In this document: positions 57,732 to 64,000 of the stretch, in pieces
How positions within the stretch are numbered: the stretch's first letter is position 1
Layout of the letters: the number at the start of each line of letters is the position of its first letter
Source of the DNA: Doryteuthis pealeii
Taxonomy: Eukaryota; Mollusca; Cephalopoda; Myopsida; Loliginidae
Direction: 5' to 3'
NCBI GenBank assembly: GCA_023376005.1
Contig: CM042151.1
Coordinates: 74,677,456-74,741,455 of the forward strand
Length of the DNA stretch: 64,000 nucleotides
Position numbers and translations under genes: made by a program
The notes under the pieces: generated by a model
The model's database searches: none
What the model was told of the DNA's origin: nothing
Seen by the model: the letters and a program-made list of their open reading frames with translations, nothing else

Positions 57732-58020
57732 CATGAAAAATTCATTTGCCTTGAATGTGACAAGAAATTTAGTAGCTATAAGGAATTATCAAATCACATG
57801 TGCGTGGATACAATCTAATAGCATATAATGCAGGGGACATTCTTGTAAAGATAACTAAAGAAAATTGTGCGTCACAAATCAACCGACGCAGAAGAAACTT
57901 TCAAATCTAACTGCTAGGAAAAACCAGTTATCAAGTAAGAGCTTTATGGTCTTGAATTTGACAGACATTTTAGTTTTAAAGAAAAGCTGATCATTGTTAC
58001 GAGAATATAATCTGCTACAT
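57732..58020 (+). pseudogene. zinc-finger modules Z1 and Z3
   Basis: The Z1 copy at 57732-57812 reads HEKFICLECDKKFSSYKELS without a stop. A decayed Z3 follows at 57940-58020, in the same order and spacing as at 53880-54175 and 52529-52790. Confidence 0.6.
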
Positions 58021-58026
58021 CAAAAC

Positions 58027-58225
58027 ACATACAGCTGCTTCTATTGCTGCTGATATCCCTGATTATGTTGCTTCTTTTTTGGCTGCTAATTCTGTTGTTG
58101 ATTCTGATTTGGCTCAATTCATTTGCTTTGAATGTGGCAAGACATTTGTCACTTATGCCGAATTCTCAAAACACATAGAAGAGATATGCCCAGAAATTTG
58201 TACTATATTTGGCAGCTATTTTTAA
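58027..58225 (+). pseudogene. zinc-finger module Z2 copy with intact finger
   Basis: ADIPDYVASFLAANSVVDSD is followed by LAQFICFECGKTFVTYAEFS and KHIEEICPEICTIFGSYF. All four ligands fit C-x2-C-x12-H-x4-C. It is open from about 58037 to the stop near 58222 but has no ATG in frame close upstream, so it is an exon-like relic. Confidence 0.6.
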
Positions 58226-58317
58226 TTTCCAAGCACATTTCTTCCTTGACATACTTTCGTGGTGAATACCATTCAGTGATGTTTTAAAATTCTATAAGGG
58301 AACGTTCTGTAACGATG

Positions 58318-58329
58318 AGATATATATAG

Positions 58330-58369
<40 letters not shown>

Positions 58370-58370
58370 T
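58318..58370 (+). repeat. (AT)n followed by (CA)n microsatellite
   Basis: Imperfect tatata runs at 58319-58344, then about 12 CA units at 58345-58369. Confidence 0.95.
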
Positions 58371-58384
58371 TTTTCTCATGTAAT

Positions 58385-58625
58385 CGTACTATTATTTCTG
58401 CTGATTATGTTGCTTCTTTTTTGACTGCTAATTCTCCATATACTACTGCTCCTACTGCTGTTGTGGATTCTACTGCTGATGTTCCTTTACCTGTCATTTC
58501 TGCTGATGCTTCTGATTTAGCTACTCTTGCTCCATTCATTTGATTTAAATGTGGCAAGACATTACCTATCACGAATTATCAAAACACAAAGATTTGCCCA
58601 AAAATCCGTTCCTATATTTGGCTGG
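58385..58625 (+). pseudogene. zinc-finger module Z2, decayed copy
   Basis: The N-terminal theme (NSPYTTAPTAVVDSTADVPL) is intact. The first cysteine codon is TGA, and the finger has the same deletion as the 54925 copy. Confidence 0.6.
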
Positions 58626-59819
58626 ACCATCCACATAATCACCAATATCATGACTATTATCACTATACTATGAGTTTTTTGCAATAAGATAGCAGTTATG
58701 TAACTTTATGGGGAACGTTTTCGTAGGTAAAATCTATTATATGGGTTATGTGTTCATGCCTATCTTGATCAATGCAATATTTCAACGTCAACGCATATTT
58801 CCTCATTTACATAGCAAATAATGCAGGGACATTCTTGTAAAGAGAACTTGAGAAAATAATTGTGCGTCACTTATCAAAATATTTGTACAATTATCATCAT
58901 AGTAATTAATAAATCTTTTTGAAATACAAATTACACATTCGATAACGAAAGTTTTCTCAGCATTTCGATATTCATTATAAAAACTACTCTTTATCATGTA
59001 CAGAAGTATTAAAAAATCATAAAAGTGTATAAATTTTAAACTAATGTATATACAATAAATTTCTTTTGAAATATTGAGTTTCATTTTCTTTTTAAAATTT
59101 AATAAAAAGCAATTTATTACCAACAAATAGGCAAATAGATAAAAGTAAAAAAAAAACAGTCCGAATTTATAAATTATAAAGAATATGACAGAAAAAATTA
59201 GACTGATAAATTTCGGAACAAAAAATCCATTAGTTTCATATTTGGAAGAAATAAAATCGCTTATTTATTGCACGGATGCATACGAATATAATCGAAGTTA
59301 AGCGACAGAACAGAGCCAGAACACAAAACACTTCCAAATTAAATTGTTGCAGTTGCTATACCGGATTAATGGAAACCGACTGTTGGAAGCCTGTATAATT
59401 TATTATACGGACATATACGAATATTGGGATATCTTCTGTTTTTTGCCTTTTTTAAAAGGAAACCTCGTTTGTCTTGTATTATGCAGGGTTAAAAAGAAAC
59501 ATTTACAGATATTAAGTATCCATTGATTACCGATATCTAAAACAAAGTGCATTTCTGAACAGAAAACATTTCAGCCAAGTGAAAACTACAAATACTCCTA
59601 GGAACACAACACAAAAAAGATGGCAGTTATGTAACTTTATGGTGAACGTAAAATCCATTCCATTGTCTTGGGTATGTGTTCATGCCTATCTTGGTCAATG
59701 CAATATTTCAACTTCAATGAATATTTCCTAATTTTTATAGACAATAATGCAGGGGACATATTCTTGTAAAAAATCATTAAGAAAATAATTATACTACTAG
59801 GAACAAAAGATTAGCTACA

Positions 59820-59906
59820 TATGAAGAATGCATTTCCCTTAAATGTGACAAGAATTTTAGTAGCTATAAGGAATTATCAAATCACATGTGCGTGGATACA
59901 ATCCGA
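59820..59906 (+). pseudogene. zinc-finger module Z1, decayed copy
   Basis: atgaagaatgcatttccctt and agtagctataaggaattatc. The first cysteine is altered to serine or proline codons. Confidence 0.55.
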
Positions 59907-60159
59907 TAGCATATAATGCAGGGGACATATTCCTGTAAAGATAACTTAAGAAAATAATTATGCGTCACTTATAAAAATATTTGTACTATTAACATCATAG
60001 TAATTAATAATCATCGCTTTTTGAAATAAAAATTATACATATTCGATAACAAAAGTTTTCTCAGCATTTCGATATTCGTTATTAAACAATCATGAAAGTG
60101 CATGTATTTTAAACTAATGTATATGCAATACATTTACTTTATTTTGAAATATTGAGTGT

Positions 60160-60250
60160 TTCTAAAGCTACACACCAGACCGTGGAAGTCTTAGAAAGGA
60201 AAACATCTAATAATATATTCTACAATACGGACAAACACCTTTGAAAAAAA
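60160..60250 (+). pseudogene. zinc-finger module Z4 3' fragment
   Basis: ctacacaccagaccgtggaa to caatacggacaaacacct, ended by an A run. Confidence 0.55.
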
Positions 60251-60254
60251 AAAA

Positions 60255-61490
60255 AAAAATTACCTGAAAACTAAGAAAAACAAATTCAAAAACATTGAAA
60301 ATATTTTCAAAAGAGATTTTCCCTGAAATTCGTTCCTCTATGTGGATCACTTTTACAAAGAAATAAGGGATACCGATTACAATTTTAGAAAAGTTCAGGA
60401 ATAGATTTGTCGAATCTATTTTTAAAAAACAAAAAACTGATATTTCCAAAGAACTTTCTCTATTTCAGATCCGATGATGTTATATTGTTTTAAATATTTC
60501 TAGAATATTTGCAGATTTTTACAAAATGAATTATCCAGCATTTCTATATTTAAAGAAAATAATTTAAGCAAGATGACATCTTATGAAGCAAGACAAGTGT
60601 CAAAAAGTATGTTGGAATACAACTGTCAAATCTGTCTAAGGGATATAAATAAACACACCGAAAATCAACGGACGGAGAACGTAGCTAGAATATGAAACCC
60701 GATTCGATGAATCGTCCGTTCTTGATCAATTTCTCCGAATACCATTCTGATATTCCAAAGAATTTTCTCTACTTCACATACGATAATGTTAGGTTTTAAT
60801 CATTAAGTTCATTTTTTCTATTTCAGCAATAAAAATTCAAATTACACAGAGTCTCCTTAGAACCAGAGTCGGGGCATAATAAACCGGGAAAATAACTGCC
60901 ATTTACAATATCCTTTGTAAATGTGGGAAGTATTACAAAGATAAACTAGGCGTACCCTCAAAATCAGACGAACATAAAATCCAGAATCAAACGAAATTGA
61001 GAAGTGGAGTGTCGACTACATTTGAAAGAATAAAAGCGAACACTGCTGGGTGGAGGCAAAATAATAGTCAATGTGTAAATGGTGAAAAGTTTAGAAAAAA
61101 ATCAAACGAGTTTCACAGGTTTGAATCGAAATATTTTCGTTCTAGACTGGCTACCAAACCAAGCATAAATAGCCCAATCTTCCCTACTATTGATTTGAAG
61201 CCTAACAATGGCAGATGTAGCGTTGCTAAAAATAATACATTTCGATAATGTGAATATGGATTTTTATCTTGTATTTCTATATCCCTTCCAATCGAGCAGG
61301 ATGTGAGACAGAGTCAATTTTAAGCGGAGTTTAACGGGTTTGAATTCAGAGTTTTCCTTCTAGATTGGTTGTCATCAAGTTACCCGATCAGCCCTGATTG
61401 GGCAAAGTTTAAGAAACCCAGGAAAATGACATCGATAACGACTTCCTCCTTTTAACTGGAAAATGAATTTTGCGAAACATTCTGATCTAC
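60255..61490. other. mosaic array units, no gene confirmed
   Basis: Contains diverged array pieces, including a SINE-tail-like segment near 61140-61195 and sequence shared with 50160-50300. The 83-codon ORF 60997-61248 reads through these and has no motif. Confidence 0.4.
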
Positions 61491-61494
61491 ACGG

Positions 61495-61818
61495 ATGAAA
61501 AATGTAAACAAAAAAGATACATTACAGCTTGACAAAATATTACACCCAATTTTGAAGAGATTTTTTCCGACAAATGTAGCAGAACATGTTGCTTCTTTTT
61601 TGACTGCTAATTCCCCATATACAACTGTTCCTACTACTGTTGTTGATTCTACTGCTGCTGATGTTCCTTTACCTGTTCTTTCTGCTGATGCTGTTGATTC
61701 TGATTTGGCTCCATTCATTTGCTTTGAATGTGGCAAGACATTTGTCACTTATGCCGAATTTCAAACACATAGAAGAGATATGCCAGAAATTTGTCCTATA
61801 TTTGGCAGATATTTTTAA
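61495..61818 (+). CDS. possible C2HC-type single zinc-finger protein, 107 codons
   Basis: This is the longest open member of the right-hand array. Residues 1-35 hold a hydrophobic segment (LDKILHPILKRFFPTN, then VAEHVASFLTAN). Residues 36-72 are Ala/Ser/Val/Asp/Pro-rich (TTVVDSTAADVPLPVLSADA). A finger starts at about 74, FICFECGKTFVTYAEF, with cysteines near 76 and 79. Compared with the copy at 58027, one A is missing after this point. The last 18 residues are therefore read in another frame, and the histidine and final cysteine spacing changes to H-x7-C. Starting at the first ATG gives a complete ORF, but no promoter, splice site or expression evidence exists. It could equally be a relic. 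Confidence is for a real coding gene. Confidence 0.3.
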   Translation: MKNVNKKDTLQLDKILHPILKRFFPTNVAEHVASFLTANSPYTTVPTTVVDSTAADVPLPVLSADAVDSDLAPFICFECGKTFVTYAEFQTHRRDMPEICPIFGRYF

Positions 61819-62244
61819 TTTCAAAGCACATTTAAAATCCTACTGCCGCTTCTATTACCTTTACTGCAACTACATGCCCAAATTTCCCGTCGTCTTTTAC
61901 AGAAATAGAAATTAATACACTACAAATATGAAGGTTTTCCGAATCAATTTAAAAAAAACCCTGATATATTTCCAAAGAGCTGTCTACTTCCGATCCGATA
62001 ATGTTATATTTCGTTCTAATTATTTGTAAATTTTATTCTTTATATACAAATAATACAGTATTTCTAACTTTGAAATAAAACTTTTCAGCAATATGACAGC
62101 GACTTATAATATAGACAAGTAACAACAAGCAGGGAAAGAAATCAAACTTGTTAGTGACATAACTGAATACCTGAAATCAATCGACGCAAAACAGAACAGG
62201 ACACTTTCAAATCCAAATACTTCTGAAAAAATTAAAAAACAGTT

Positions 62245-62460
62245 TTGAAGGAAGAATTTTACTGTCTTGAATTTGAAAACATTTCAGTTTTAAAGAACCT
62301 CTGATCACTGGCGCGGGAAAATAATCTGCTACATCTGCGCTGATAAAGAACTGACAGATTTTTAGCAACATTATTAATTGCAATCCAAATATGGCTGAAG
62401 TCAAACGGCAACAGACCTGGATGCTTTTACAATTACAAATCAAATTGCTGTTACTATAGA
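62245..62460 (+). pseudogene. zinc-finger module Z3, decayed copy with array tail
   Basis: aatttcagttttaaag-type finger remains, with ctgctacatctgcgctgata. Almost collinear with 49565-49780 and 56735-56960. Confidence 0.6.
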
Positions 62461-62734
62461 TTTATAATATCCAATATTATTGACCGACAATTATTCCTAC
62501 AAAATGAAGCAAAAAGCTTCACAAAAGGAGATTCTTAAATCTGTGGCGAGGAGAATAACCGTGACGCAAGCCCACCGTGTCATATTACAACACAAAAGGA
62601 CATTTGGGTTAATCATGAGAGACAGATAATCAGACAGACTGAGAGAGAGATTAAAGCTCGAAAACTTTTTTACAAGCGAAATACATTTACAAACACAATA
62701 ACTTGTGCGTTCTATGTTTAAAGCGTAACATTTA

Positions 62735-63110
62735 GGGAAGCGACAGAGAACAGAGCCAGGACACAAAACACTTGCGAATTAATTTGTTGCAGTTGCTACA
62801 CCGGATAAATGGAAACCGACTGTCGGAAACCTATATAACTTATTACACGGACCAATACGAATATAGCTGATACAACAATTGCCACAACAGTTTAATGTGA
62901 AGAGTGTGTGCCTTGAATGTATCACAAAATAAAGTTACATCTGGAAACGAGTACGAAATTGACGCTAAAGAAATAAACCCACATTCTCTATTGTGCGTCT
63001 TGAATGTATCACAGTTTTAAAACGCAGATTTGTATAATGGAAAACGAATGTCAAAAGCCTGTATAATTTATTATACGGACATATACTAATATTGGATATC
63101 TTCTGCTTTT
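62735..63110 (+). repeat. array unit (snippets of gaaaccgactgtcgg)
   Basis: gggaagcgacagagaacaga, then gttgcagttgctacaccgga and gaaaccgactgtcggaaacc. The theme recurs at 52200-52335, 52965-53040, 55615-55770, 57212-57360 and 59280-59430. Confidence 0.7.
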
Positions 63111-63504
63111 TTACTTTTTTAAGGAAAACCTGTTTGTCTTATATTATGCAGGGTTAAAAAGAAACATTTACAGATATTAAGTATTCATTGATTACCGATA
63201 TCTAAAACAAAGTGTATTTCTGAACAGAAAACATTTCAGCCAAGTGAAACTACAAATACTCCTAGGAACATAACACAAAAAAGATAGCAGTTATGTAACT
63301 TTATGTGAAAGTTTTGTAGGTAAAATCCATTCCTTGGGTATGTGTTCATGCCTATCTTGGTCAATACATATTTCAACGTCAATGCATATTTCCTCATTTA
63401 CATAGCAAATAATGCAGGGGACATATTCTTATAAGGAGAACTTAAGAAAATTGTGTGTCACATATCAAAATATTTGTACAATTATCAATAGTAATTAATA
63501 ATAT

Positions 63505-63630
63505 ATCTGCGAGATTGAATTCCAAAGTGATGAATTATTTGAGGAACCTCTAAAAAGCTATACACCAGACCTTGGAAGTCGTAGAAAGGAAGACATCTAA
63601 CGATATATTCTACAATACGGACACCTCAGG
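63505..63630 (+). pseudogene. zinc-finger module Z4 copy
   Basis: tctgcgagattgaattccaa to ctacaatacggac. Encodes ICEIEFQSDELFE before decay. Confidence 0.6.
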
Positions 63631-63954
63631 AAAAAAAAGAAATAAGTAAAACACGATGAATTCAAAAATATTGAAACGATTTTCAAAAGATTTGCCCAGA
63701 ACATTATGACTATTATCACGATACTATTTGAATATTGTGCTATAAGATAGCAGTTATGTAACTTTATGGGGAACGTTTTTGTAGGTAAAATCCATTCCAT
63801 TGTATGGGGTACGTGTTCATGCCTATCTTGGACAAGGCAATATTTCAACTTCAATGCATATTTCCTCATTTTTATATACAATAATCCAGGGGACATTCTT
63901 GTAAAAATCATTTAAGAAAATAATTATACTACTAGGACCAAAAGATTAGCTACA

Positions 63955-64000
63955 TATGAAAAATTCATTTGCCTTGAATGTGACAAGAAATTTAGTAGCT
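63955..64000 (+). pseudogene. zinc-finger module Z1 copy, cut by window end
   Basis: tatgaaaaattcatttgcct, then tgtgacaagaaatttagtag, is the start of another Z1 copy, so the array continues beyond the window. Confidence 0.6.

Overview
This is a gene-poor, AT-rich metazoan nuclear window built almost entirely of repeats. It suggests a lophotrochozoan, plausibly a mollusc and perhaps a cephalopod. The reasons are a CsRn1-like Ty3/Gypsy pol, RTE and Tx1-like LINE remnants, tRNA-headed SINEs, very abundant (CT)n, and decayed C2H2 zinc-finger arrays. The taxon is inference. I see no intact, certainly functional protein gene and no operon-like structure. The best supported functional-type gene is a U1 snRNA locus.

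Layout, left to right. 1-4739 is the 3' half of a Ty3/Gypsy retrotransposon: broken RT, RNase H and integrase, a polypurine tract, and a very long (about 2.08 kb) 3' LTR carrying a 48-bp minisatellite. It is nested in a dispersed repeat. 5083-5405 is a foldback element with a TTAGGG-like core. 5811-7330 holds two tandem-repeat families. 7640-15599 is a satellite of about 110 bp with roughly 66 homogenised copies and decayed edge monomers, ending at a 10-N assembly gap (15600-15609). 17750-19060 (minus strand) is a frame-broken C2H2 poly-zinc-finger remnant. 20198-20994 is a large foldback element. 22737-23205 is a dispersed repeat.

25320-33135 is the most interesting block. A minus-strand U1 snRNA gene (25486-25649) has a conserved 5' flank, and that flank recurs in tandem near 32560-32938. 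Between the copies sits a 6.7-kb Tx1-like LINE (25867-32539, minus strand). It is bounded on both sides by an identical 20-bp sequence matching the branchpoint-recognition region of U2 snRNA, so it looks like an snRNA-targeted non-LTR element in an snRNA-linked locus.

33136-43500 is AT-rich spacer with SINEs, small foldbacks, a mariner-type MITE and dispersed-repeat copies. From about 43.5 kb to the right end, the plus strand is a shuffled, decayed array of an unusual C2HC/C2H2 zinc-finger module with RTE tails, SINEs and an LTR fragment embedded in it. Most copies carry stops and frameshifts. A few short ORFs, notably 61495-61818, remain open. Single-base indels dominate differences between repeat copies throughout, so some broken frames could be assembly error rather than decay.
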